In this document: positions 1 through 8,274 of the stretch, piece by piece
Position numbering within the stretch: position 1 is the stretch's first letter
Layout: each line of letters starts with the position of its first letter
Source of the DNA: SLHU01 sp009929975
GTDB taxonomy: Bacteria > Bacillota > Clostridia > Saccharofermentanales > UBA5734
Direction of reading: 5' to 3'
Length of the DNA stretch: 64,000 nt
Assembly: GCA_040776905.1 (NCBI GenBank)
Contig: JAXGZQ010000001.1
Span: 1,240,001-1,304,000 of the forward strand
Notes under the pieces: model-generated
Told to the model about the DNA's origin: nothing
The model's input: only the letters and a program-made list of their open reading frames with translations
The model's database searches: none
Position numbers and translations under genes: made by a program

Positions 1-2
1 CG

Positions 3-770
3 ATGTCACTCGGATTCAATGGCGCACGGCTGCATCAAAAAGTGTTTGAACCGCGCTTCCTCTACTGGGCGGACCGTCTCGGCTATCTTGTCTGGGGCGA
101 GCATGCCAGTTGGGAGCTCGATCACAGCCAGCCGGAAGCGCTGATGTATTTTCTGCCTGAATGGCTGGAAATTGTCCGCCGCGACCTCAGCCATCCGGCC
201 ATTATCGGCTGGTGCCCCTTTAATGAGACCTGGGACATCAAGGGCCGCAAACAATGTGACGCGGTGATCGAGCAGACCTATCTGGTCACCAAAGCAATCG
301 ATCCGAGCCGTCCGGTGATCGACACGAGCGGCAACTATCATGTCCGGACCGATCTGTTTGATATCCATGATTATGAGCAGGATGTCCGGCGTTTTGCCGA
401 GAAATTCGATCCCATGCAGGACGGGGCCTCCGCTTATGTGACTTATCCGGACCGTCAGCGCTACGAGGGCCAGCCATATTTCGTCAGTGAATATGGCGGT
501 GCCTGGTGGAGCCCGGGACAGGAGGGCGGCTGGGGCTATGGCCAGCAGCCGCACAGTGAAGCGGAATTCCTGGAACGGTATCGCGGCCTGACTGAAGTCC
601 TGCTGCGCAATGAAAAAATCTGTGCGTTCTGCTATACGCAGCTGACCAATGTCGAGCAGGAGCAGAACGGCCTGTACACCTACGACCGCCAGATGAAGTT
701 TTCTGCGGAGACCTATGAGGCAATCCGCCGGATCAACAGCCAGCCGGCCGCGTTCGAAAAAATCCGCTGA
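3..770 (+). CDS. Glycoside hydrolase family 2 protein, C-terminal part (cut by window start)
   Basis: The C-terminal 255 residues of a GH2 enzyme (beta-galactosidase or beta-glucuronidase type); the 5' part lies outside the window, so the first Met is not the true start. The TIM-barrel signature is clear: GFNGARLHQK near the start, the acid/base Glu in CPFNETWD (residue 75 of the fragment) and the nucleophile Glu in FVSEYGGAWW (residue 163). No signal sequence can be judged. It cleaves non-reducing beta-glycosidic residues, but the substrate cannot be read from this part. It stands before a leftward gene, so its operon partners are off the window. Confidence 0.85.
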   Translation: MSLGFNGARLHQKVFEPRFLYWADRLGYLVWGEHASWELDHSQPEALMYFLPEWLEIVRRDLSHPAIIGWCPFNETWDIKGRKQCDAVIEQTYLVTKAIDPSRPVIDTSGNYHVRTDLFDIHDYEQDVRRFAEKFDPMQDGASAYVTYPDRQRYEGQPYFVSEYGGAWWSPGQEGGWGYGQQPHSEAEFLERYRGLTEVLLRNEKICAFCYTQLTNVEQEQNGLYTYDRQMKFSAETYEAIRRINSQPAAFEKIR

Positions 771-780
771 ACAGCACGAT

Positions 781-1452
781 TCACCCGGGCCGAACGACGG
801 TCAGGCTGTAGAAGGTGAAATGACCGGACCATGGCCGGCGCATCGCTGATACATCAAGATAACGCGGCGTGGTGGTCCAGCCATCCTGAACCTGAAGCAG
901 CAGCCGTCGGCTTTCCCGGCCGGCGGCTTTTCTCTGCCACAACTGGCAGCCGGTCACCGTTACCGTATGAAAGCCGTAATGTCCAAACGCGATATTCATC
1001 AGATACGGCTGGTTCTGCCCGGTCAGGCGGAGCATCCGCCGCGGGCCGGCCATGAGCCAGGAGCGACCGGTTCCGGGCCGGTCAAGCCAGCGCCAGACAC
1101 GCCGGATAATCGCGGTCAGCCGGAAGGGATTGGTCCGGCCCTTGACCGGGCGGAACCCGTGTCCTGCCGCGATCCGGCTGATCATCTCATAAAGTGCGTC
1201 CGGAGCCTCCGGCAGCTGTGTCAGATGATGTTTCCGGCGCAGCCAGATGAACACACTGGTCAGCGCGGTCATCGAACAGCCGCCGCGGCCCTCACGGATC
1301 TGCCGGATCAGCAGCGGCGGCGGCGGCGGCAGGACGGATATCGGCTGCCGCAGCGTCCACTCTCCGCCGTAACGTTCCGCCAGATAGCGGTCGATCGTTT
1401 TTTCAACCACATAGCCCTTGAGCTGGCCCTGCCACTGTTTCGTTTTCTTCAT
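781..1452 (-). CDS. Orphan papain-fold (C39-like) peptidase-domain protein
   Basis: 223 residues without a signal peptide. I read a C39-like cysteine-protease fold: a Cys in GGCSMTAL (residue 59) at a helix start, a His in GHYGFHTVTVTG (162), and an Asp in RYLDVSAM (200), the usual order Cys-His-Asp. A run of prolines (41-46, encoded by a GCC/CCG repeat) precedes the Cys. Bacteriocin-exporter C39 domains are fused to ABC transporters; this one stands alone. It is convergent with the GH2 gene, 10 bp away, and its ribosome site is weak. Whether it is an active protease or a binding domain cannot be told. The assignment rests on motif order only. Confidence 0.55.
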   Translation of the reverse strand: MKKTKQWQGQLKGYVVEKTIDRYLAERYGGEWTLRQPISVLPPPPPLLIRQIREGRGGCSMTALTSVFIWLRRKHHLTQLPEAPDALYEMISRIAAGHGFRPVKGRTNPFRLTAIIRRVWRWLDRPGTGRSWLMAGPRRMLRLTGQNQPYLMNIAFGHYGFHTVTVTGCQLWQRKAAGRESRRLLLQVQDGWTTTPRYLDVSAMRRPWSGHFTFYSLTVVRPG

Positions 1453-1574
1453 CGACGGCCACCACCCCTGTCAGAGATCACAGGATATCCTGCTGTAACA
1501 GCCGGTCGGCCGTTACAAATTCATCATGACAGATATCACCGCGATAGGCTAGAATAAGAAACGGAGGAATCACG

Positions 1575-1763
1575 ATGCGATTGATCATAGAGGCTCAAAT
1601 CTGTATCGGCTGTGGATTATGCGAACAGATCTGTCCGCATGTGTTCCAGCTGACCGATGAAATGGTGGCTGTTGTCCGGCAAAGCACCATCGCTGTTCAT
1701 GACGTGGCAGCGGTTGACGATGCCACCACCGCCTGTCCGGTTCAGGCGATCCGCTGGGAATGA
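1575..1763 (+). CDS. Small ferredoxin (4Fe-4S)
   Basis: A 62-residue cytoplasmic electron carrier. One cluster-binding set is visible: CIGCGLCEQICP near residues 10-21 plus a distal CPVQAI near residue 54. The second set of cysteines of a classical 2[4Fe-4S] ferredoxin is absent, so it should hold a single cluster, as in the thermophile/Bacillus-type single-cluster ferredoxins. GGAGG precedes the ATG by 8 bases. A TAGAAT -10-like hexamer lies just upstream (near 1549). It is monocistronic; its redox partner is not adjacent. Confidence 0.9.
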   Translation: MRLIIEAQICIGCGLCEQICPHVFQLTDEMVAVVRQSTIAVHDVAAVDDATTACPVQAIRWE

Positions 1764-1826
1764 AGCCGGTGGCCCTTGCTTTTCACGCCAGGCTGCGGCA
1801 AATCGTCTCGCGCAAGGGGGTCGAAG

Positions 1827-1835
1827 TGCTATAAT
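1827..1835 (+). promoter_or_regulatory. Extended -10 promoter of the acyl-CoA synthetase
   Basis: TGCTATAAT, a perfect extended -10 element, 80 bases before the chosen start. No good -35 hexamer is present, as is usual for extended -10 promoters. Confidence 0.6.
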
Positions 1836-1915
1836 GGCAAAGATTGAACAGTGATTATTTGATGGTCCATCTGCCGGCCACAGCAGATCAGCAGCATTCA
1901 GGAGTTCGTAACATC

Positions 1916-3631
1916 ATGAGAATGAAACAACACGATTACCCCTATTATGAGACAACAAAATTCGAGGATTTCCGTATCATGGTGGAAAATGTTGCCACCC
2001 GATACCCGGATCGAGTCGCGATTTCCTATAAGGACGACCCGTCCCGGCCGGAGACCGTCGACCGGACCTATGCTGAGACCCGCGACGATGTGCGGGATCT
2101 GGGAACCGGTCTGATCCGGCTCGGGCTGCGTGACCAGCATGTCGCCCTGATCGGCGAGGCCTCCTATGACTGGATCTGCTCCTATTTCGCCCTGATGGCG
2201 ATCGGCGCGGTTGTCGTCCCGATCGACCGTGACCTGCCGGTACGGGATATCACGGACATCATGAACGCGGCCGGCTGCCGCTTTATCCACTACAGCCAGT
2301 CGATTGAAGACAAGATCAGCGAACTGCGCGATCAGGTGCCGACGCTGCAGACGCTGATCTGCATGGGGCAGCCGGAGCGTGATGACGCGATCAGCATCCG
2401 TTCGATTGTCGCGGACGGACACCAGCGCTTCCAGGCCGGTGACAACGCCTATTATGATTATGAGATTGATATCGAGCGGATGGCGACCATAGTCTTTACC
2501 TCCGGTACGACCGGCAAAGGCAAAGGGGTCATGCTCTCCCAGAAGAATATCACGCTTGACATGACCAACGGCATGTACCTGTTCTCGATCACGCCGAAAA
2601 CGATCAATTTCCTGCCGCCGCACCACACTTTCGGTTCGACCGTCATTTTTGTCGGCCACTTCGCCCAGGGCTCAACGATCTACCTTTCGAGCGGGCTGCG
2701 CTATATCGCGGCGGAAATCAAGGAACAGCAGCCGTCACATCTGGTCCTGGTCCCCCTGTTTCTGGAAAAGCTGAATGCCCGCATCTGGTCATCCGCCGAG
2801 AAAAGCGGAAAAGCCGGACTGCTGCGTGCGCTGATCCGGATCAGCAATGGTCTGCGCCGGATCGGAATCGATCTCAGGCGCACACTGTTTCGCAGTGTCC
2901 TGGAACAGATGGGCGGCAAACTTGAGATGGTGATCAGCGGCGGCGCCGCTTTGAACCAGAGCATCATCGACACCTTCGACGGCATCGGCATCACCGTACT
3001 CAATGGCTACGGCATCACGGAATGCGCGCCGCTGGTATCCTGTAACCGCAATCTGTACCAGAAAAAGGGCAGTGTCGGTGTACCGATCATCGATGAGGAG
3101 GTCCGGATCAAGGATCCGGATGCCAACGGCGAAGGTGAGATCTGTGTACGCGGTCCCAATGTGATGCTGGGCTACTACAATGACCCAGAGGCAACTGCCG
3201 CTGTCTTTAATGAAGAGGGTTTCTTCCGGACCGGCGATTTCGGCCGGCTCGATGAAGATGGCTGGCTCTATATCACCGGCCGGCTGAAGAACCTGATCAT
3301 TCTCAGCAATGGCAAGAATGTCTACCCGGAGGAGATCGAAGCCGAGATCGCCCGGCTCGATACTGTTGAGGAGGTCATCGTCTATGCCGGTGAAAGCCGG
3401 TCCAACCGCCATAAGGAAGTGATCGTGGCGGAAATCTTCCCCAACGCGGAGGTGTTGAAACTGCAGGGCATCGCGGATCCCCAGACTTATTTCGAGGATC
3501 AGGTCAGGCAGATCAATCAGACAATGGTGTCCTATAAGGCGGTCAACATGGTCCGCTTGCGTAACGAAGAATTCCCCAAGAACACATCGCGTAAGATCAT
3601 CCGTTTCCGGATCGACAAATCAATCGACTGA
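1916..3631 (+). CDS. AMP-forming acyl-CoA synthetase / long-chain fatty acid CoA ligase
   Basis: Activates a carboxylate with ATP to an acyl-adenylate and transfers it to CoA. ANL-superfamily motifs occur in order: the phosphate loop TSGTTGKGKG (about 195-204), GYGITECAP (about 364), TGDFGRLDEDGW (about 438) and the C-terminal-domain motif LSNGKNVYPEEIEAEI (about 465-480). At 571 residues it matches long-chain acyl-CoA synthetases such as FadD. I chose ATG 1916 because AGGAG stands 12 bases upstream; an in-frame TTG at 1844 has no ribosome site. The chain length of the substrate is not readable. It is followed by a hairpin shared with the convergent gene. Confidence 0.9.
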   Translation: MRMKQHDYPYYETTKFEDFRIMVENVATRYPDRVAISYKDDPSRPETVDRTYAETRDDVRDLGTGLIRLGLRDQHVALIGEASYDWICSYFALMAIGAVVVPIDRDLPVRDITDIMNAAGCRFIHYSQSIEDKISELRDQVPTLQTLICMGQPERDDAISIRSIVADGHQRFQAGDNAYYDYEIDIERMATIVFTSGTTGKGKGVMLSQKNITLDMTNGMYLFSITPKTINFLPPHHTFGSTVIFVGHFAQGSTIYLSSGLRYIAAEIKEQQPSHLVLVPLFLEKLNARIWSSAEKSGKAGLLRALIRISNGLRRIGIDLRRTLFRSVLEQMGGKLEMVISGGAALNQSIIDTFDGIGITVLNGYGITECAPLVSCNRNLYQKKGSVGVPIIDEEVRIKDPDANGEGEICVRGPNVMLGYYNDPEATAAVFNEEGFFRTGDFGRLDEDGWLYITGRLKNLIILSNGKNVYPEEIEAEIARLDTVEEVIVYAGESRSNRHKEVIVAEIFPNAEVLKLQGIADPQTYFEDQVRQINQTMVSYKAVNMVRLRNEEFPKNTSRKIIRFRIDKSID

Positions 3632-3649
3632 ACCAATCCGCAGCCTGAG

Positions 3650-3686
3650 AAAAAACAGCCGTGCCCCGTTTCGGTGGCGCGGCTGT
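3650..3686 (-). terminator. Intrinsic terminator, mainly for the leftward dehydrogenase gene
   Basis: An 11-bp stem (ACAGCCGTGCC with GGCGCGGCTGT, one wobble) closes on an inner CCG/CGG pairing. On the minus strand it is followed by six U. It lies between two convergent genes and can serve both. Confidence 0.75.
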
Positions 3687-3717
3687 CTGTTATATGGCGG
3701 TGATTTTCCGACCCTTG

Positions 3718-4761
3718 TCAGTCATCAAACCGGATAATCCCTTTGAGTGGAATCTCCTTTTTCTCCAGACGCTCAAACGCCGTCAGGATCTCCTCAAACG
3801 GGAAGACATCAGAGATATAGTCACTGAGCCGGATCGCCCCGGCTTCCAGCCAGGCCATGACCTGGCTGTGGGCCTGTCCTTCTTCTTCCTTCGCCGGAAA
3901 CTGCTGGAAATGCAGTTTCCAGTTATAGGGAGCTTCTGACCAATCCAGCTGCATATCGAGGTTCGGTGATATGCCGTAGCAGCAGATCGCGCCCTGGTCC
4001 TTGAGCAGCGGCATCGCTCGGTTGATGATCGAACTGATACCGACCGCGTCCAGGACATGGTCAACACCGTCCGGGCAGATCGCCCGGATCCGGTCTGTGA
4101 TATCCGGATCCTGACTGTTCATGGCGATATCGGCACCGAGGCTGCGTGCCAGTTCAAGTTTTTCCTCAACGATATCCAGGGCGATGATCGGCTTGACTCC
4201 CAACAGATGCAGAAAGCGAATGAATGTCTGACCGACCGGTCCGCAGCCGAAAACCACAACGCTGTCGTTCTCACGCATTTTGAACCGTCGGATCGAGCTG
4301 AGAACCTCACGCAGGGTGACGATCATGACCGCTTCGACCGGATCGACCCAGTCGGGTAGTACCGTCTGGCTGCGGGCCAGGCCGACCCGTTCTAGATCAT
4401 GCGGCGCATGCCGCAGAACCGCCGGCAGGTCACTGACGACACCGTATTCAGAAAAACCGCCCCAGGCGGACTGATACGGCCCGGAGGCCTCAACAAACGG
4501 CAGCAGCACCAGATCGCCGGTTTTCAGTCCTTCGACAAGGCGGCCGGTCTCAATCACCCGGCCGACCGCTTCGTGGCCGAGCATCAGCGGATAGCGGTCT
4601 TCAGCGAAGCCCTTGAATGTTCCGTGAATCAGTTTGGCGTCGGTCCCGTTGCAGATACCACAGCTGACGATTTTGACCAGGGCCTGGCAGTCATCATAAA
4701 CCGGCCGGTCAATCTCGGCAATCCGCAGTTGATGGTCTTTTTCCACGATCAGAGTTTTCAT
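3718..4761 (-). CDS. Zinc-dependent alcohol/polyol dehydrogenase (MDR family)
   Basis: 347 residues. Catalytic-zinc ligands are visible: Cys34 in SCGICNGTD and GHE at 62-64. A Rossmann dinucleotide site GCGPVG lies near 170, with an acidic residue after the second strand (ALDI) suggesting NAD. The four-cysteine structural-zinc lobe of classical ADH is missing; the loop reads LPFVEASGPYQSAWGG instead. It follows the SDR gene by 37 bp on the same strand, with GGAGG before the ATG, so the two are probably co-transcribed with the GH-like gene for oxidation of a sugar or sugar alcohol. The substrate is unknown. Confidence 0.85.
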   Translation of the reverse strand: MKTLIVEKDHQLRIAEIDRPVYDDCQALVKIVSCGICNGTDAKLIHGTFKGFAEDRYPLMLGHEAVGRVIETGRLVEGLKTGDLVLLPFVEASGPYQSAWGGFSEYGVVSDLPAVLRHAPHDLERVGLARSQTVLPDWVDPVEAVMIVTLREVLSSIRRFKMRENDSVVVFGCGPVGQTFIRFLHLLGVKPIIALDIVEEKLELARSLGADIAMNSQDPDITDRIRAICPDGVDHVLDAVGISSIINRAMPLLKDQGAICCYGISPNLDMQLDWSEAPYNWKLHFQQFPAKEEEGQAHSQVMAWLEAGAIRLSDYISDVFPFEEILTAFERLEKKEIPLKGIIRFDD

Positions 4762-4798
4762 GGTTCTTCCTCCCCGGATGACGGGTTTTCAGGCATTT

Positions 4799-5542
4799 TT
4801 ACAGGATGCCCATCCCGCCGTCAACAAAGATATTCTGGCCGGTGATGTAGCGGCCTTCCTCAGAGCAGAGCAGTTTGAGCGTACCGGCGGATTCACCGGG
4901 TTCACCGATATAACCCAGCGGGATGCCTGCGCAGGTCTGCCGGTGAATCGATTCGATCTGGAGAAATTCAGAGTTCCGGTCGGTATTCATCACACCCGGC
5001 GCGATCGAATTGACGGTGACATTGTACGGGGCCAGCTGCAGCGCCAGCGACCGGGCCATCAGGGTCTGGGCCGCCTTGGACGCTGAATAGATCAGCATCT
5101 CCTTATGCGGCTTCTGCTCCTGGACACTGCCGATCGTCACGATGCGGCCCCAGCGTTTTTCCATCATCCGCGGCGCGTATTTCTGGATCAGGAGAAATGC
5201 CGCCCGGAAATTACAGTTCATCTGGATATCATATTCCTCAAGGGTAATCTCCTGCCAGGGCCGGCGAAACTGAATCGACGCGTTATGGACGAGAATGTCG
5301 ATTTCCGGCACGATCACGGCCATTTCCTCGGCGCAGGTACTGCCTGTCAGATCCACTTTGGCCAGATGACAGCGGACACCGCGCGCTTCGATTTCCTGCT
5401 GAACCTCGCGGGCCCGTTCATCGTTGCTGGTATAGTTCACAACAACATCCGCGCCGCAGTCTGCCAGCGCGATCGCCAGTGATCGGCCGATGCCCCGGCT
5501 CGCACCGGTTACCAGAGCGGTTCTCCCTGTTAATTCACGCAT
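4799..5542 (-). CDS. Short-chain dehydrogenase/reductase (SDR)
   Basis: 247 residues, classical SDR: cofactor motif TGASRGIG (12-19), NAS (87-89), catalytic Ser139, Tyr152 and Lys156 (YSASK), and the C-terminal GQNIFVDGGMG typical of FabG-like enzymes. I start at the ATG followed by CGT (5542) because AGGAGG ends nine bases before it; the upstream in-frame ATG (5551) abuts the AGGAGG and cannot be used. It sits between the GH-like gene and the zinc dehydrogenase, so a role as a sugar or sugar-acid dehydrogenase is likelier than fatty acid synthesis. This is inference. Confidence 0.88.
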   Translation of the reverse strand: MRELTGRTALVTGASRGIGRSLAIALADCGADVVVNYTSNDERAREVQQEIEARGVRCHLAKVDLTGSTCAEEMAVIVPEIDILVHNASIQFRRPWQEITLEEYDIQMNCNFRAAFLLIQKYAPRMMEKRWGRIVTIGSVQEQKPHKEMLIYSASKAAQTLMARSLALQLAPYNVTVNSIAPGVMNTDRNSEFLQIESIHRQTCAGIPLGYIGEPGESAGTLKLLCSEEGRYITGQNIFVDGGMGIL

Positions 5543-5604
5543 CGTCAACATCCTCCTGTATTGATTCCTGATCCGATGGCCGGATCATGGACGGTGTCCG
5601 GTGA

Positions 5605-7422
5605 TCAGATCCGGAACACTTTAAACGAGTGCGGCGGCAGTGCCACACAGGCGGTCCTGCGGCCGGACGGACGGCCGAAGAAACCGGGAACCTCTTCCGT
5701 TGTCAGGACGGTGCCGTCGCTCAGATTACTGATTTCACCGATCGTCGTGTTGGTCTGCAGTTTCAGTTCAATCGGCTCATCGCGGAAAGAATGCACGACG
5801 AAGGTATTGTTGTCATACATGAAAAGCGAGACCAGACCCGGCGCTTCCAGGTGGACCGGCATGTCGGCGGCAATGGTCCGGGCAATCCGTTCAAGCACGG
5901 CGGCCGGCAGCTTGTACAGATCCGCCGGGTTATCCGGGATCGTCAGGACAAAAAGGGTGCCGTTGCCATAATCTGCGGAATGCAGCAGCGGTGTACCGGC
6001 GGCTCCGCAATTGCAGCTGATTTGCGGCCAGGAATCATTGGTGAGGAATTCGATGACCGGCACCAGAATCGGACTTTCCGTATGCCACAGCTGTGGATTC
6101 CAGCCCATCTGGAACTCATCGGCCAGCATCTTGCGGCTGCTGCAGCGCATTTCGACAATTTCATCCAGGCCCTGGTCCTGCAGCTCTTCGAGCAGGCCGG
6201 ATGTGATCACGACCTGGCCGCCCTTCATCAGCTGGGCACGGATCTTATCGATGATCTGCGGATCGGCGGCGGCGGACCGTGCCAAAACCACCGTCTGAGC
6301 ATTCTGCGGGAATTCAGGGACCAGGTTCATCGGCAGGCCGATCATGCCGAGATAATTGACCAGAAAATCATCGCCTTGTGAATGATAAGGCTTCACCATG
6401 TCAACGCCGATCGGCCGGCCCAGCTGCGGCAGGACACGGTCGATCGTGTTCAGCGCGGCACCGGCGGCCACGGCATGCCCGGCCCGCTGGTCGATCGTTC
6501 CGTCTTCACGGCGGACGGCAGCCATCGTACCATCAAAAGAGAAGCTGGTGCCGCTGCCCTGCCAGGCCCCGCGCTGCGACTCACGCACCGGCATCTGGAT
6601 GGAATGATAGTCGAACAGGGTGATTTCAGGCGACTTAGCCAGCAAGGTCAGCCAGAGCTGCTCCGCATAGCGGTCGAGGGTGGTTGATCCGAACGGGTCC
6701 ACCCAGCCGCCGCGATTGCCGCCCGGTTTGATGTTTTCATAGTAGCGGAAGACCTGATAGCTTTCATATGGCTGCAGATGCTGCGCGTCATGCAGGCCGT
6801 CACGGGTTTCATTTCCGGTGTAGATACCGTCATAGAGCGGCGGCTGTTCTTTCAGGTTGAAGCCGAGGCCCTGGAAATGCTCGTACCAGTTCGGGTATTT
6901 GATCACAACCTGTACCTTGGGATTGACGGCACGGGCCGGTGCCAGAACCAGCTCCTGTGAAGCCGCGGTCATCAGCTCCAGCCGGAACGCGGTCCAGGAG
7001 CGGTCACCCCTGGCCTCAATGCAGCGGGGACATTTGCAGTTGTTGAAGAAAAAATCATCAAAGACAATCTCGTCAAACAGGCTGGCACTGAATTCAACCA
7101 GCTCCTTGAGGCGATTACGGTAAAACGGGTCTGAATAACAGTAGGTTTTGAAATTAGCCGATTCGTCAATGGTCACGGTGATGCCGGCTGACGTCATCAG
7201 GCCGCGCGCCTGAAACCATTCCTTGAGTGCCAGAAGGGTCTTTTTCTCCGGAACGACCATATCCCGGTGCGTTTCCAGATAGACTTTGCCGAAACCGACA
7301 AACTCATTGAGCTTTTCAAACTGGCGGGTCATCGGCGCAATGTCGTCGCCCAGCGGGGCGATGTCCAAAGCGCGGATGTACAGGGCGGCACGGAAATTCT
7401 GATAGCGGTCAGCTGTTTTCAT
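5605..7422 (-). CDS. Putative glycoside-hydrolase-like protein (TIM barrel plus GATase-like domain)
   Basis: 605 residues, no signal peptide. The N-terminal half looks like a (beta/alpha)8 barrel: alternating strands such as KVYLETHR, IVFDDFFF and IKYPNWYEHF, with a Cys cluster NNCKCPRC (129-134) right after the DDFFF strand. The middle (about 380-470) resembles the class-I-glutamine-amidotransferase-like trimerisation domain seen in beta-galactosidases, and the end is beta-rich. I do not recognise a family with certainty. I start at ATG 7422, where the conserved-looking sequence begins; GGAAAGGG stands upstream. It leads the leftward set with the SDR and the zinc dehydrogenase, which suggests carbohydrate catabolism. 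Confidence 0.6.
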   Translation of the reverse strand: MKTADRYQNFRAALYIRALDIAPLGDDIAPMTRQFEKLNEFVGFGKVYLETHRDMVVPEKKTLLALKEWFQARGLMTSAGITVTIDESANFKTYCYSDPFYRNRLKELVEFSASLFDEIVFDDFFFNNCKCPRCIEARGDRSWTAFRLELMTAASQELVLAPARAVNPKVQVVIKYPNWYEHFQGLGFNLKEQPPLYDGIYTGNETRDGLHDAQHLQPYESYQVFRYYENIKPGGNRGGWVDPFGSTTLDRYAEQLWLTLLAKSPEITLFDYHSIQMPVRESQRGAWQGSGTSFSFDGTMAAVRREDGTIDQRAGHAVAAGAALNTIDRVLPQLGRPIGVDMVKPYHSQGDDFLVNYLGMIGLPMNLVPEFPQNAQTVVLARSAAADPQIIDKIRAQLMKGGQVVITSGLLEELQDQGLDEIVEMRCSSRKMLADEFQMGWNPQLWHTESPILVPVIEFLTNDSWPQISCNCGAAGTPLLHSADYGNGTLFVLTIPDNPADLYKLPAAVLERIARTIAADMPVHLEAPGLVSLFMYDNNTFVVHSFRDEPIELKLQTNTTIGEISNLSDGTVLTTEEVPGFFGRPSGRRTACVALPPHSFKVFRI

Positions 7423-7583
7423 AAGGTTCCCTTTCCTGTCTGCGTGTGTAGTGAAAGATAATTCACGGCATTGGTGTCCATTCAGTATTATAGAGTTCGC
7501 AGTCAGCGGATACAAGCACCGGCAGCTGGCAGCGCGGCGGAAATCCTTCAGCGGAATTGATCGCCTGATCTGGTGATTAATGG

Positions 7584-7612
7584 TTGACATTAAAAATATC
7601 CCTGAATATAAT
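7584..7612 (+). promoter_or_regulatory. Consensus sigma-A promoter of the polyamine operon
   Basis: TTGACA at 7584-7589 and TATAAT at 7607-7612 with exactly 17 bases between: a perfect housekeeping promoter. Transcription should start near 7619. Confidence 0.85.
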
Positions 7613-7625
7613 CACATCATGCGTG

Positions 7626-7645
7626 TTTAGTAAAACTATACTAAA
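7626..7645 (+). promoter_or_regulatory. Operator-like dyad just downstream of the polyamine promoter
   Basis: TTTAGTA and TACTAAA, perfect 7-bp inverted arms around a 6-base spacer, at about +7 to +26 from the predicted start. The XRE-cupin regulator encoded next is the natural candidate to bind here; this is inference from position. Confidence 0.55.
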
Positions 7646-7722
7646 AGTTTATCAATAAAAGTCCGGACCAGCGGAGTCATCCGCCTGGAAGATCCGGTGG
7701 AAGAGCAAAAGGAGCGCGGCAG

Positions 7723-8265
7723 ATGACCAATATCGGCGAGAAAATAAAATACCTGCGCCAGGCCAATGGACTGACCCAGGAAGAACTGGCCGACCGCTGC
7801 GAGCTGTCCAAAGGATTTATTTCCCAACTGGAACGCAACATGACATCCCCTTCCATCGCGACATTGATTGATATTCTCGATTCACTCGGCACCGATTTGC
7901 CGGCATTCTTCCAGGAACAGGCCGTCGGGCAGGTTGTCTTCTCCCGTCAGGATTACGCGGTGAAGGAAGACAGTGACCACGGCCACGAAATCTGCTGGCT
8001 GATCCCGAACGCCCAGAAGAACCGGATGGAGCCGATCATTGTAACCCTGCAGCCGGGTGGACAGACCGGTATCGATGACCCGCATGAGGGTGAGGAATTC
8101 GGCTATATCCTCGAAGGCCAGATCGTCATCCAGATCGGCCAGCGCAGGATCAAGGCCCGCCGCGGCGACAGTTTTCAGATCAGCCCGGCCGAACCGCATG
8201 CCCTGCACAATCCCGGTAAACGGACTGCCCGGGTTCTCTGGATTTCCACACCACCAAGTTTTTAG
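7723..8265 (+). CDS. XRE-cupin transcriptional regulator (PuuR-like)
   Basis: 180 residues. An N-terminal helix-turn-helix (about 5-60: LRQANGLTQEELADRC, then LSKGFISQLERN) is followed by a cupin barrel (about 105-178) with GEEFGYILEGQ and GDSFQISPAEPHALHNP. This architecture is that of PuuR-type regulators, whose cupin senses a small ligand. It heads the potABCD genes (8275 onward), 9 bp before potA, and the dyad at 7626-7645 lies between promoter and gene, so autoregulation in response to polyamine is likely. AAGGAG precedes the ATG. Confidence 0.9.
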   Translation: MTNIGEKIKYLRQANGLTQEELADRCELSKGFISQLERNMTSPSIATLIDILDSLGTDLPAFFQEQAVGQVVFSRQDYAVKEDSDHGHEICWLIPNAQKNRMEPIIVTLQPGGQTGIDDPHEGEEFGYILEGQIVIQIGQRRIKARRGDSFQISPAEPHALHNPGKRTARVLWISTPPSF

Positions 8266-8274
8266 GAGTTCGCT

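Noticed and set aside
1898..2659. Leftward frame of 253 codons
   Set aside because: Shadow of the acyl-CoA synthetase, low-complexity Asp/Arg/His-rich, no ribosome site.
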